NCBI RefSeq assembly: GCF_015057245.1
Contig: NZ_SVET01000016.1
Span: 1 to 58,627, forward strand
Reading direction: 5' to 3'
Origin: Pseudobutyrivibrio ruminis
GTDB lineage: Bacteria > Bacillota > Clostridia > Lachnospirales > Lachnospiraceae
DNA: 58,627 bases
Shown: positions 8,054 to 16,974 of the stretch, in pieces
Layout: each line of letters starts with the position of its first letter
How positions within the stretch are numbered: position 1 is the first letter of the stretch
The notes under the pieces: model-generated
Database searches by the model: none
Seen by the model: only the letters and a program-made list of their open reading frames with translations
What the model was told of the DNA's origin: nothing
Position numbers and translations under genes: made by a program

Positions 8054-10528
8054 CTACTTAAACGTTACAATTGTGACACCTGCATCACCTTCGCCAAACT
8101 CTCCAAGATGGAATTCTGCTACGTTTTTACACTTGCGAAGATACTGCTGTACACCTGCTCTAAGGGCTCCAGTTCCCTTTCCGTGAACAACACGTACAGA
8201 TGTAAGATGGCTGATATATGCATCATCAAGATATTTTTCAAGCTTCGCTATACCTTCATCTACTGTGCAACCAAGAAGATTGATTTCCGGTGAAATAGAT
8301 GCTGCTTTGTTGAAACCACCGTAAGTCATATTCTTGACTCTAGTTCCCTTCTTTGGAACGAATTTATCTTCCTCTTCGATAAGTACCAAATCTTTGATAT
8401 TTACTGTAGATTTCATAATACCCATCTGAACAGTAACATCTCCTTTGGCATTAGGCGCAGTGCATACGTTACCAGTTAGATTCATAGACAATACCTTTAC
8501 CTTATCTCCCACATGAAGATTTGTTGGTACATTATGATTCTCCTGAACCTCAACCTTTTCTTTTGCTTTGCTCTTAGATTTATTAATACCTTTACCAAGG
8601 GCTGCACGTTTTGCTTCCATTGCGGAAATGTTTCCGCCGCCCTTACCAAATTTATTGAAGTCACGAATAGTTTCGTCTGCAATATCCTTTGCTTCCTGAA
8701 GGATTGCTGCTGCATCCTCGTGAGCCTGACGAATAAGCTCCTCACGCTGTGATTTAATCTTTTCCTCTTTTGCTGTGGCATTAGCAAGCTTTGCTTCTGC
8801 TTCCTTTAAGTCTGCAGCTGCCTTTGCCGCATCTTCCTCCACCTGGTGACGCTTCTGTTCTAGGTCTACCATCAAATCTTCAAATGATCTATCATCCTCT
8901 GAAAGACGGCCCTGGGCGTCATCTATTAAATCCTGAGGAATTCCAAGCTTTGATGAAATTGCAAAAGCGTTGGATTTTCCCGGCACACCAATTATCAAAT
9001 GATATGTAGGGCTAAGTGTTTCAAGTGAGAATTCGCAAGATGCATTCTCTACTCCTTCTGTCGAAAGAGCATAAACCTTAAGCTCACTGTAGTGAGTAGT
9101 TGCCATTGTACGTACATCCAAGGTATGTAATCTATCAAGAATAGACTGAGCTAATGCTGCACCTTCCTTTGGATCTGTACCAGCGCAAAGCTCATCAATA
9201 AGAATCAAGAACTGTGGAACCTTAGCTTCCTGATTAGTTCCATATATTACCTTTGAGTGATGCAAATCTTTTTGAGTCTTTGCAAGCATTTCCTCTGTCT
9301 CATGGGAATAGCTTCCACTGTTTATTGCCTCAAGAATGTGGACAATGTTTACCATATGAGATGAGAATGTTGATAAGGACTGCTCAATTGACTGCTCATC
9401 TCCAATGTCTGCGTATACATCATCAAAAACAGCAATCTGGCTTCTATCCTTTGCTGGAATGTGAAGACCTGCCTGCGCCATCAAAGTAAGAAGACCACAT
9501 GTCTTTAGCGAAACTGTCTTACCACCTGTGTTTGGACCTGTAACAAGCAAGAGATTGTAATCTTCACCAAGCTTGATATCTGTAGCTACAACCTTTTTAG
9601 GGTCCAATAGTGGATGTCTTGCACCTCTAAGATTAATAATTCCATCCTCGTTAAACTCAGGATTGCTGGCGTTAAGCTCGATTGCATAACGACCCTTAGC
9701 AAGAATGAAATCGATTTCTGTAAGAAGCTCAAAGTTTCTGATGATACCTTCTGATGATTCTGCAATTCTGTTTGAGATATTTGCAAGAATGCGGGCAATT
9801 TCATCCTGTTCACGAACCTGCAACTCTCTCAACTCATTATTTAAATCAACAGCCTGCATTGGCTCAATAAAGAATGTGGAACCTGTAGATGACTGGTCGT
9901 GTACCATTCCAGGAACTCTTGATTTAAAATCTGAGCGCACTGGTAAGCAGAATCTGCCGCCACGTACTGTAACAACTGGCTCCTGTAAATAGCCACGAGT
10001 AGTTGTATTGTTGAGAAGTGAATTCATAACTGACTTAATCTTGTCATTTGTTCTCTTCATTCCCATACGAATATCATACAAAGCTGTGCTGGCATCGTCG
10101 GCAATTGTCTCTTCATCAATAATACATCTTCTAATTTCATTTAAGATGGCCACCTCTGGTGAAAGGCCATTAAAATAGAATGTTAATGCATCTTCCTCTT
10201 CCATCTGCTTGCCATAGGTAGCAACTCTTTTTGTAACCTCAAGAACTGAAGCCACTGCAAGAATCTCTTCTATGGTAAGGCTTGAGCCAAGCTCCAATCT
10301 GGCAAGGGATGGACGCAAGTCTGTGGTGCCGCTAGCGCTAACATCTGAAAACTTTACAAGACGATTAAAAGCGCAAGCTGTCTCCTGCTGCATTATTTTG
10401 ATTTCTTCTATATCGTTTATTGGCAATAGCTCAAGGCATCTTTTCTTTCCCGCCTCGCATGTTGCCAATTCTGCAAGTCTATTTATTATTTTGTCATATT
10501 CAAGTGTCTTTAATACTTTTAAATTCAT
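8054..10528 (-). CDS. mutS2: Endonuclease MutS2
   Basis: 824 residues. MutS2 is a MutS-family ATPase that acts on branched DNA and, in B. subtilis, on collided ribosomes. Visible parts: core and clamp (1-310), Walker A GPNTGGKT (331-338), signature region STFSSHM, Walker B LILIDE (441-446) and DELCAGTDP, a long charged coiled coil (about 520-650), and a C-terminal Smr domain with VVHGKGTGALR. Two oddities: about 35 extra residues (405-439) lie between the signature helix and Walker B, and the Smr LDLRG motif reads INLLG, so nuclease activity is uncertain. The gene is preceded by AGGAG and lies 19 bases after the HAD gene on the same strand. Confidence 0.95.
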   Translation of the reverse strand: MNLKVLKTLEYDKIINRLAELATCEAGKKRCLELLPINDIEEIKIMQQETACAFNRLVKFSDVSASGTTDLRPSLARLELGSSLTIEEILAVASVLEVTKRVATYGKQMEEEDALTFYFNGLSPEVAILNEIRRCIIDEETIADDASTALYDIRMGMKRTNDKIKSVMNSLLNNTTTRGYLQEPVVTVRGGRFCLPVRSDFKSRVPGMVHDQSSTGSTFFIEPMQAVDLNNELRELQVREQDEIARILANISNRIAESSEGIIRNFELLTEIDFILAKGRYAIELNASNPEFNEDGIINLRGARHPLLDPKKVVATDIKLGEDYNLLLVTGPNTGGKTVSLKTCGLLTLMAQAGLHIPAKDRSQIAVFDDVYADIGDEQSIEQSLSTFSSHMVNIVHILEAINSGSYSHETEEMLAKTQKDLHHSKVIYGTNQEAKVPQFLILIDELCAGTDPKEGAALAQSILDRLHTLDVRTMATTHYSELKVYALSTEGVENASCEFSLETLSPTYHLIIGVPGKSNAFAISSKLGIPQDLIDDAQGRLSEDDRSFEDLMVDLEQKRHQVEEDAAKAAADLKEAEAKLANATAKEEKIKSQREELIRQAHEDAAAILQEAKDIADETIRDFNKFGKGGGNISAMEAKRAALGKGINKSKSKAKEKVEVQENHNVPTNLHVGDKVKVLSMNLTGNVCTAPNAKGDVTVQMGIMKSTVNIKDLVLIEEEDKFVPKKGTRVKNMTYGGFNKAASISPEINLLGCTVDEGIAKLEKYLDDAYISHLTSVRVVHGKGTGALRAGVQQYLRKCKNVAEFHLGEFGEGDAGVTIVTFK

Positions 10529-10547
10529 TTAATCACTCCTGATTGGG

Positions 10548-11204
10548 TTAGGCTTCAAATAAGCTTTTCATATCCATTAAACTATCTAGTCGTGCATATA
10601 AAATCTTTTGCAGTTCTTCGTCTGGCTCAGATAAATCCGGAATCATTATTACATTACATCCCGCTCTATAGGCACTCATGCAACCGTTTGGAGAATCCTC
10701 AACTGCAAAAGTGTCTGCTGGATTCACCTGCAACTCTTTACATGCATAGGCGTATATATCTGGCGCAGGCTTCCCCTGCTCTACCATATCTGCGCATATA
10801 ATAGCGTTGAAATAGTCAAAGAGACCGATTTTTTTAAGATATCTATGGGCACGCTCTTTATCATTTGCTGTCACAAGAGAAATAAAGATGTTATGCTCCT
10901 TAAGCCATGAAAGTGTTTCATGAACACCTGGCTTTAAAGGGATTCCTTCTTCTTTTAAAATATCCTCTACCAAAGCTTTTCGATACTCACGAATTGCCCA
11001 ATAGTCTACATCTTCGCCATACCATTCCCTAAACTTTTCGAATACGAATGGCCTTCCTAGGGAGCGAAGCTCAAGTGGCTTCTCTGGTGACATCTCATAT
11101 CCAAAATGCTTAAGTGCCTCTGGCCATGCTGACTGATAGTATTTTTCTGTATCTGTAAGGGTTCCATCTAAATCAAATAGAACTGCCTTTATTTTTTTCT
11201 CCAT
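10548..11204 (-). CDS. HAD-superfamily phosphatase, beta-phosphoglucomutase-like
   Basis: About 218 residues. HAD motif I DLDGTLTDTE near the N-terminus, a four-helix cap of the beta-phosphoglucomutase/GPH type, motif II (VTAND), the lysine in GKPAPDIY, and motif III in VEDSPNGCMSAYRAG. It probably hydrolyses or isomerises a small sugar phosphate; the substrate cannot be read from sequence. The start at 11204 is preferred because AAGGA stands before it and homologues begin just before motif I. It is the first gene before mutS2 (19 bases) and probably cotranscribed. Confidence 0.8.
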   Translation of the reverse strand: MEKKIKAVLFDLDGTLTDTEKYYQSAWPEALKHFGYEMSPEKPLELRSLGRPFVFEKFREWYGEDVDYWAIREYRKALVEDILKEEGIPLKPGVHETLSWLKEHNIFISLVTANDKERAHRYLKKIGLFDYFNAIICADMVEQGKPAPDIYAYACKELQVNPADTFAVEDSPNGCMSAYRAGCNVIMIPDLSEPDEELQKILYARLDSLMDMKSLFEA

Positions 11205-11286
11205 ACAAGAATCCTTCATCCTATAATCTTAACAAAAAGACTTTAACACTGCCTACCTGCAAAAGCAAGAATTACCGGGTTTAAAG

Positions 11287-11330
11287 CACATTAAAAGAGA
11301 GTTGCTTTGATTGCCAAAGTAACTCTCTTT
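11287..11330 (-). terminator. Terminator of the liv-kinase operon
   Basis: A 10-bp stem AAAGAGAGTT/AACTCTCTTT (11294-11330) with extra pairing in the loop, followed on the minus strand by TTTTAATG. It is 11 bases after the kinase stop codon. Confidence 0.8.
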
Positions 11331-11341
11331 AATAGTTAATC

Positions 11342-11962
11342 TTATCTGTTTTTAATATCGATGTATGACTTTACTACTTCGATTAATTTGTCATAATCCA
11401 TAACTCCTGTATCTAAACAGAAATCGTAGTTCCTAGCATCATTCCAATCATGACCTGTGTAATAACGATAGTAGTCGGCACGATGTTTGTCGATATCATG
11501 CATACGTTTTATCAGCTCTTCATCTGTTCCACTAACCTGTTTGTGGAGTCGCTCCAAGCAATCATCCTCTGATGCATAGAAGAAAAGCGATAATACATAT
11601 GGTCGATCCTTTAAAATATAATCTGCGCATCTACCAACGAAAATACAACTGCTTGTGTTAGCTATACGTTTGATAACATCCGCCGTCAGTTCGAAAAGAT
11701 TGTCGTCGGAAGTAAATGCTGCATACTCAGGTGTCAATGGCATGCCTTTGTATTTGCCCTTTGCGGACATGAATATCTTTCTAACATGCTCATCAACCTG
11801 TCCGAACATCTCCTCGTTGATACCACTTTGATCTGAAGCCATACGAAGAATTTCTCTGTCGTATACAGGAATCCCCAATTCCTTTCCCAGCTTCTTTGCC
11901 AGAGTCAAGCCTCCTGAGCCATAGCTTCTGGCGATTGTGATAACTAGTTTTTTGTCATCCAT
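11342..11962 (-). CDS. Cytidylate kinase-like family protein
   Basis: 206 residues. The start resembles the cytidylate kinase-like family common in Clostridia: VITIARSYGSGGLTLAKKLG, a phosphate-binding loop with GSGG in place of the usual GxGKGT form, then YDREILRMASDQSG. The C-terminal helices include the HDIDKHRADYYRYYTGHDW region. The true CMP kinase is usually a separate Cmk/IspH-linked gene, so this paralogue probably phosphorylates another substrate. It lies only 12 bases after livF, before the terminator, so it is the last gene of the branched-chain amino acid operon. Why a nucleotide-kinase-like enzyme belongs there is not known. AGGGGG precedes the ATG. Confidence 0.75.
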   Translation of the reverse strand: MDDKKLVITIARSYGSGGLTLAKKLGKELGIPVYDREILRMASDQSGINEEMFGQVDEHVRKIFMSAKGKYKGMPLTPEYAAFTSDDNLFELTADVIKRIANTSSCIFVGRCADYILKDRPYVLSLFFYASEDDCLERLHKQVSGTDEELIKRMHDIDKHRADYYRYYTGHDWNDARNYDFCLDTGVMDYDKLIEVVKSYIDIKNR

Positions 11963-11974
11963 GTGATGTACCCC

Positions 11975-12679
11975 CTACTCACCTAAATAAGCTTTCTTTA
12001 TGGAGTTGTCATTTAGAAGAGTTGTTGCATCACCAGAAAGTACTATATTGCCTGTTTCAAGGACATAAGCCCTATCCGCAATAGCAAGAGCTTTTTTAGC
12101 ATTCTGCTCTACTAAAAGTACTGTGGTGCCTGCCTTTGAGATAGATTCTATGATATTGAATATTTCTTCTACATAGATTGGTGAAAGTCCCATTGAAGGC
12201 TCGTCCATCAAAACTATACGTGGCTGGCTCATCAAGGCTCGTCCCATAGCAAGCATCTGCTGCTCTCCGCCTGATAATGTTCCTGCCAGCTGATTTTGAC
12301 GTTCCTTAAGCCTTGGGAAGCTCTCGTAAACTTGCTCAAATGCATCTGCAATCTCACTCTTGTTACTTCTAGTATATGCTCCCATTTTCAAGTTTTCAAG
12401 TACTGTTAATCCCGCAAAAACTCTACGTCCTTCAGGCACGTGAGCCATTCCCATGGACACGATTTTATGCCCTGGAACCTTAGTAATATCTGTGCCTTCC
12501 AACAGTACTTTTCCTGAGGTAGGAGTAAGCATTCCTGAAATTGTTTGTAATGTTGTTGTCTTACCAGCGCCATTAGCTCCGATAAGGGCAATTACCTCGC
12601 CTTCATTTACTTCAAAGCTAATGCCCTTGAGTGCTTGAATAACACCGTAATTAACAACTAAATCTTCAACCTTTAACAT
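11975..12679 (-). CDS. livF: Branched-chain amino acid ABC transporter ATPase LivF
   Basis: 234 residues, typical LivF length. Walker A GANGAGKTT (about 33-41), Q-loop, LSGGEQQML signature, Walker B RIVLMDEPSMGL and the switch histidine replaced by glutamine region VLLVEQNAK as usual in LivF. It pairs with LivG to power the LivHM channel at the cytoplasmic face. It begins at the ATG behind GAGG, 27 bases after livG, and is followed after 12 bases by the kinase-like gene. Confidence 0.95.
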   Translation of the reverse strand: MLKVEDLVVNYGVIQALKGISFEVNEGEVIALIGANGAGKTTTLQTISGMLTPTSGKVLLEGTDITKVPGHKIVSMGMAHVPEGRRVFAGLTVLENLKMGAYTRSNKSEIADAFEQVYESFPRLKERQNQLAGTLSGGEQQMLAMGRALMSQPRIVLMDEPSMGLSPIYVEEIFNIIESISKAGTTVLLVEQNAKKALAIADRAYVLETGNIVLSGDATTLLNDNSIKKAYLGE

Positions 12680-12706
12680 ATGTAAACCTCTAGATTTTAT
12701 TCTTAA

Positions 12707-13465
12707 TTATTCTCCTAAATATGCCTTAATTACTTCTGGGTCGTTTAATACATCAGTTGTCTGTCCCTGTGAAAGCACACGACCAAAGTTTAAAACTGTA
12801 AGCTTCTCACAAATACCTGAAACCAGCTTCATATCATGCTCAATCAGGAGAATTGTTACGCCGAATTCTTTTCTAATCAGCGCGATTGTGTTCATCAAGT
12901 CCTTTGTCTCGTTTGGATTCATACCAGCTGCTGGCTCATCCAATAAAAGAAGCTTTGGATTTGTAGCAAGGGCTCTGGCAATTTCAAGCTCTCTTTGCTT
13001 TCCATAAGGAAGATTTGATGCCAGTACATCTGCTTCCTTATCAAGTCCAAACACCGACAAAATTTCAAGCGCCTTTTCATCCATTGCCTTTTCCACATTG
13101 AAATATTTAGGCAATCTGAAGATTCCAGTGGCCGTTCCATAGTCAAAGGAATTGTGTAATCCGATTTTTACATTATCAAGTACTGATTGATCTCCAAAAA
13201 GACGGATGTTTTGGAATGTTCTAGCTATACCAGCTTTATTGATTTCTGCAGTTTTCTTTCCTGTAATATCTTTTCCATCAAGGAAGATTTTGCCATCTGT
13301 TGGCTGGTAAATACCTGTAAGCATATTGAAAACTGTAGTCTTACCGGCACCATTAGGACCAATCAATCCGTACAGCTCTCCCTGCTCAATTTTCAAATTG
13401 AATTCATCTACGGCTCTAAGTCCACCAAAGGAAATGCCAAGATTAGTAACTTCAAGTAAGCTCAT
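12707..13465 (-). CDS. livG: Branched-chain amino acid ABC transporter ATPase LivG
   Basis: 252 residues. Walker A GPNGAGKTT (about 37-45), IARTFQNIRLF Q-loop region, Walker B LLLLDEPAAGMNPNE and the switch region LLIEHDM, all typical for LivG. The LPYGKQRELEIARAL stretch is the LivG form of the ABC signature. The ATG overlaps the livM stop codon by one base (TAATG), and AAGGAGG lies inside the end of livM, so translation is coupled. Confidence 0.95.
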   Translation of the reverse strand: MSLLEVTNLGISFGGLRAVDEFNLKIEQGELYGLIGPNGAGKTTVFNMLTGIYQPTDGKIFLDGKDITGKKTAEINKAGIARTFQNIRLFGDQSVLDNVKIGLHNSFDYGTATGIFRLPKYFNVEKAMDEKALEILSVFGLDKEADVLASNLPYGKQRELEIARALATNPKLLLLDEPAAGMNPNETKDLMNTIALIRKEFGVTILLIEHDMKLVSGICEKLTVLNFGRVLSQGQTTDVLNDPEVIKAYLGE

Positions 13466-14538
13466 TAGCGCACCTCCTTTGTTTTTTTAAACTTGCCAAC
13501 AATTGCCGCTGTAGTAATGCCGTGTTCCTCACGCCACTTAAGAATTGCTGGAGCCCAGTTAAATAACATAAGCACAATCAAGACAATTGAGTAAATAAGC
13601 ATTCTGTATGTTGAAAGTCCTCTAAGCATTTCTGGCAACATTGTAAGAACAACTGCTGCAATTACAGAACCAGAGAAATTTCCGATTCCACCAAGAACTA
13701 CGTATACAAGAATCATGATAGACATGTTGTAGCCGAAGTTGTTTGTTGTAGCTGTAAGTGAGTTGATGTTGTGAGCATATAAAACTCCACCAACGCCTGC
13801 TATGGCTGCAGAAATAGTAAATGCAACAAGCTTATATTTTGTAACTGGAAGACCTACAGTCTCTGCTGCAATCTGATTGTCTCTGATTGCCTTTACTGCT
13901 CTACCAGTTCTTGAGTTTACAAAGTTGTGTGTAACGATAAGCGCAATTATCAAAAGAATAACTGCTATAGTAAATGTTGATTGTCTAGGTGTTCCTGTGA
14001 TTCCCTGGGCACCATTTACAAGCATTTTGCCGGTAGGCTCCATCCCAAGTGACATCTGGTCCTTGATTGAAAAATGAAGTCCATTTGAATCAACACCTAC
14101 GTACAAAACATTGATTACGTTTTTGATAATCTCGCCAAATGCAAGTGTAACGATTGCAAGGTAATCACCGCTTAATCGAAGTACTGGAATGGCAATCAAA
14201 AATCCAAATAACGCTGCCATCAGTGTTCCAATGATAAGAGCAAGGATGAAACGTGGTACATCTGGGATGGAATCCTGGAATAACTTTGAGAAAAACGCAG
14301 ATGTGAATGCGCCGACGCACATAAATCCTGCATGTCCAAGTGAAAGCTCACCCAAATATCCAACACAAAGGTTAAGTCCTACAGCCACCAAAGAATACGC
14401 ACATACTGGAACTAATAAACCGCTCATTAAAGAGCTTAGATTTCCAGTTCCATCCACTATCGACATTATGATGTAAAGAACAACTATTACCGCTACGGTT
14501 GTTATTAATTTCTGTGTAGATTTGTTTAGTTTCTTCAT
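13465..14538 (-). CDS. livM: Branched-chain amino acid ABC transporter permease LivM
   Basis: About 357 residues with eight to ten membrane segments and the LivM permease pattern: LVAVGLNLCVGYLGELSLGHAGFMCVGAF, LRLSGDYLAIVTLAFGEIIKN (the EAA-like coupling loop) and the late GGIGNFSGSVIAA. The ATG at 14538 has AGGTG six bases upstream and is preferred to a GTG three codons earlier. It starts 9 bases after livH ends, and its stop overlaps livG. Confidence 0.93.
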   Translation of the reverse strand: MKKLNKSTQKLITTVAVIVVLYIIMSIVDGTGNLSSLMSGLLVPVCAYSLVAVGLNLCVGYLGELSLGHAGFMCVGAFTSAFFSKLFQDSIPDVPRFILALIIGTLMAALFGFLIAIPVLRLSGDYLAIVTLAFGEIIKNVINVLYVGVDSNGLHFSIKDQMSLGMEPTGKMLVNGAQGITGTPRQSTFTIAVILLIIALIVTHNFVNSRTGRAVKAIRDNQIAAETVGLPVTKYKLVAFTISAAIAGVGGVLYAHNINSLTATTNNFGYNMSIMILVYVVLGGIGNFSGSVIAAVVLTMLPEMLRGLSTYRMLIYSIVLIVLMLFNWAPAILKWREEHGITTAAIVGKFKKTKEVR

Positions 14539-14547
14539 TTCTGTCAC

Positions 14548-15429
14548 CTACACTTTCTCTTTAATCTGCTTGCCTAAAATACCAGTTGGCTTAACAAGCA
14601 ATACAATGATTAATACTGCAAATACGATAGCATCTGCAAGCTGACTTGAAATATAAGCTCTAGCTAATATCTCGATTATTCCAAGTAATAATCCACCAAC
14701 AAGTGCTCCTGGAATAGAACCGATACCACCAAATACAGCAGCTGTAAATGCCTTGATACCTGGCATTGAGCCTGTGTATGGTGTAAGTGATGGATATGAT
14801 GAACAAAGCAATGCACCTGCTATTGCTGCAAGCCCAGAGCCGATTGCAAATGTAAGAGAAATAGTTGCATTTACGTTAATTCCCATCAGCACTGCAGCAT
14901 CCTTATCTTCTGATACAGCTCTCATTGCCTGACCTGGCTTAGTGTTCTTTACAAACCACATCAATACAATCATGATAACAACGCAAGTGATGATTGTAAC
15001 AATGGCATTTCCTGTAATCTTTAATGCACCATCTGCAAATGAAAGGCCTTCCCAATTAATAACAGATGTAAAGGATACTGGATTTGAGCCAAATATCATA
15101 AGTGCCATATTCTGCAAGAAGTAGCTGACACCGATAGCTGTAATCAAGACCGCTAGGTTTGTTGCCTTTCTAAGTGGTTTGTATGCTATCTTTTCTATTA
15201 TCATTCCTAAGGCTGTGCAGCATACTATTGAAATAACAATAGAAACAACAGCAGGCATGCCGGAATTAGACATGCACATAAACACCACGTATGCACCAAT
15301 CATGATTACATCTCCGTGGGCAAAATTAAGCATCTTTGCAATACCATAAACCATGGTATAACCAAGTGCTATAAGGGCATAAACGCTACCAAGGCTTAAC
15401 CCATTAACTAAATAAGTTAAAAAACCCAT
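14548..15429 (-). CDS. livH: Branched-chain amino acid ABC transporter permease LivH
   Basis: 293 residues; start at MGFLTYLVNGLSLGS, preceded by AAAGAGAG. The LivH pattern is clear: GLSLGSVYALIALGYTMVYG, MLNFAHGDVIMIGAY, the RPLR-like coupling segment YKPLRKATNLAVLITAIGVS, and the FGGIGSIPGALVGGLLLG motif. About eight membrane segments. A frame open further upstream runs into the hairpin region between livJ and livH and is not likely translated. It is the first gene after the 230-base intercistronic region. Confidence 0.93.
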   Translation of the reverse strand: MGFLTYLVNGLSLGSVYALIALGYTMVYGIAKMLNFAHGDVIMIGAYVVFMCMSNSGMPAVVSIVISIVCCTALGMIIEKIAYKPLRKATNLAVLITAIGVSYFLQNMALMIFGSNPVSFTSVINWEGLSFADGALKITGNAIVTIITCVVIMIVLMWFVKNTKPGQAMRAVSEDKDAAVLMGINVNATISLTFAIGSGLAAIAGALLCSSYPSLTPYTGSMPGIKAFTAAVFGGIGSIPGALVGGLLLGIIEILARAYISSQLADAIVFAVLIIVLLVKPTGILGKQIKEKV

Positions 15430-15461
15430 AATTACTACTCTCTTTCCCGTATAATTTAAAC

Positions 15462-15503
15462 ACGATGCGGCCTCCCCCGTGGTGGAGGAGTTCGTCCGCA
15501 TCG
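15462..15503 (-). repeat. Intercistronic hairpin before livH
   Basis: A 9-bp outer stem (15462-15470 ACGATGCGG with 15495-15503) and an inner CCTCC/GGAGG stem. It is GC-rich against an AT-rich background and sits 33 bases upstream of the livH start. No clean T-run follows, so it may limit read-through or shield mRNA rather than terminate fully. Confidence 0.6.
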
Positions 15504-15508
15504 TCTTT

Positions 15509-15578
15509 GATGTGTACACTATTTAGATGAGGATGTAGCACACATTCGATGTGTACATCATCTAGATGAGGATGTAGC
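15509..15578. repeat. Two 31-base direct repeats between livJ and livH
   Basis: GATGTGTACA... copies at 15509-15539 and 15548-15578, with a period of 39 bases and four mismatches. Each ends TAGATGAGGATGTAGC. Each copy contains a short self-complementary core (ATCTAGAT type), so they could be RNA hairpins or protein sites. Confidence 0.75.
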
Positions 15579-15581
15579 TAA

Positions 15582-15637
15582 CAAGCTCTGATAATTCTTA
15601 AGCGAGAAATCTTCGAGCGAAGAATTCATCAGGCTTG
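15582..15637 (-). terminator. Imperfect hairpin downstream of livJ
   Basis: Arms CAAGC...AATTCTT and AAGAATT...GCTTG pair with two small bulges around an internal 20-base loop that can itself fold (CTTCGAGCGAAG). It lies 24 bases past the livJ stop. It could protect livJ mRNA from 3' decay, as known for solute-binding-protein genes, so that LivJ exceeds the permeases in amount. The role is inferred. Confidence 0.5.
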
Positions 15638-15645
15638 TGAGCGTA

Positions 15646-15657
15646 ACATCCGGATGT
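15646..15657. repeat. Perfect 12-base palindrome after livJ
   Basis: ACATCCGGATGT lies directly after the livJ stop codon. Its half-sites (ACATC/GATGT) recur in the 31-base direct repeats nearby. Confidence 0.6.
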
Positions 15658-15660
15658 GGA

Positions 15661-16848
15661 TTACTGTACAGATACGTATCCACCATCCTGGATGATGACA
15701 GCCTTTGGTGATTTAGAAACTTCACCAGCTGCATTCCATGTCATGCCTTCTCCTGTAAGTCCATCGTAGTTTACTTCCTGGATTGCTGCGATAAGTGCTT
15801 CGCAGATTTCCTCATTTGAAGCCTCTGGAGTGAGATTTGCTGACTCAAGAGCTTCCTTAAGGATGTAGATTCCATCGTAAGCATCAGCTGCGAACTGGTT
15901 TGGTGTTCCACCGTACTGCTCTTCATACTTAGAAACGAATGACTGTGTTGCCTCATCCTCAGCATCAGCTGCGAATGGTGTAAGAAGATATACACCTTCT
16001 GCAAGGCTTACATCGAAGTTTTCAACACCAAGTAATCCGTCGAATCCGTCTACACCGAACATTGTTGGCTCATAGCCCATCTTGTTAGCCTGTGTAAGTA
16101 CGATTGAGCCTTCTGTATAGTAGAAAGGAAGGAAAAGAAGATCTGCTTCTGCATCCTTACATTTCTGAAGCTGTGTTGTAAAATCTGTCTTTGAATCAGC
16201 AGTAAAAGCTTCTGTTGCTACGATTTCAAGTCCTACATTTGCTGCCTCTGTAGCGAAGTTCTGATATACACCTGTTGAATATGGATCTGAGCTATCATAG
16301 ATAATACCAATTTTGCTTCCAAGACCATTTTCTGCAATGTAATCAGCTGAAACTGTACCCTGGTTAGGATCTGAGAAACAAATCTGGAATGTATTATCAT
16401 GTCCCTCAGTAACACTTGTTGATGATGCAGATGGTGTAATCTGGAAGATTCTATCATTGTAAGTCTCTGCAGATACTGCTGCGCATGCGCCTGATGTTAC
16501 AGTACCTTCAAGAATCTGCATTCCCCAATCCTTTAATGTGTTGTAAGCATTAACTGCCTTCTGAGGATCTGCCTCATCATCCTGGAAATTAAATGCTACC
16601 TGATATCCGTTGATACCGCCTGCCGCATTAACTTCATCTACAGCAATCTGTATTGCATTCATAACACCCTGTCCGTACTGAGCAGCTCCTCCTGTAGTTG
16701 GTCCAATACCACCAATCTTCCAAGTAAGCTCTCCTGATGTGTCAACATTCTCAGACGAACCTGTTGATGCACTATTGTCCCCACATCCTGCAAACATTGT
16801 TGCTACCATTGCACCGCAAAGAGCAAGGCTTAACATTCTTTTCTTCAT
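15661..16848 (-). CDS. livJ: Branched-chain amino acid ABC transporter substrate-binding lipoprotein LivJ
   Basis: 395 residues. The N-terminus is a lipoprotein signal: MKKRMLSLALCGAM then a hydrophobic stretch and the lipobox FAGC (cysteine about residue 21), then a serine/glycine linker. The periplasmic-binding fold of the Leu/Ile/Val family follows: WKIGGIGPTTGGAAQYGQG, AVDEVNAAGGINGYQ, DDEADPQKAVNAYN, and the hinge and C-lobe with FFP-like and FAADAYDGIYIL segments. It captures the amino acid outside the membrane and hands it to LivHM. The start at 16848 has GGAGGG eight bases upstream. It is the first gene of the operon, and is followed by hairpins and repeats before livH. Confidence 0.95.
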   Translation of the reverse strand: MKKRMLSLALCGAMVATMFAGCGDNSASTGSSENVDTSGELTWKIGGIGPTTGGAAQYGQGVMNAIQIAVDEVNAAGGINGYQVAFNFQDDEADPQKAVNAYNTLKDWGMQILEGTVTSGACAAVSAETYNDRIFQITPSASSTSVTEGHDNTFQICFSDPNQGTVSADYIAENGLGSKIGIIYDSSDPYSTGVYQNFATEAANVGLEIVATEAFTADSKTDFTTQLQKCKDAEADLLFLPFYYTEGSIVLTQANKMGYEPTMFGVDGFDGLLGVENFDVSLAEGVYLLTPFAADAEDEATQSFVSKYEEQYGGTPNQFAADAYDGIYILKEALESANLTPEASNEEICEALIAAIQEVNYDGLTGEGMTWNAAGEVSKSPKAVIIQDGGYVSVQ

Positions 16849-16945
16849 ACTAATCCCTCCTATGACATGAAATAGGCTTTCCCCAAAAAGCATATTCCAC
16901 TTTCTTACTTCATCACTTTAAAGGCTAAAACCCCTCGTTGAAATT

Positions 16946-16974
16946 ATATTAAACTTTGTAAATTAAATCGTCAA
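16946..16974 (-). promoter_or_regulatory. Sigma-A promoter of livJ
   Basis: On the minus strand, TTGACG, a 17-base spacer and TAATAT. The -35 overlaps the last codon of the pseudouridine synthase gene. The leader is about 90 bases. A TATAAT overlaps a few bases downstream and could be the alternative -10. Confidence 0.6.

Noticed and set aside
15509..15578. CRISPR-like repeats between livJ and livH
   Set aside because: Only two copies with mismatches and an 8-base gap, no spacer-sized unique sequence and no cas genes.
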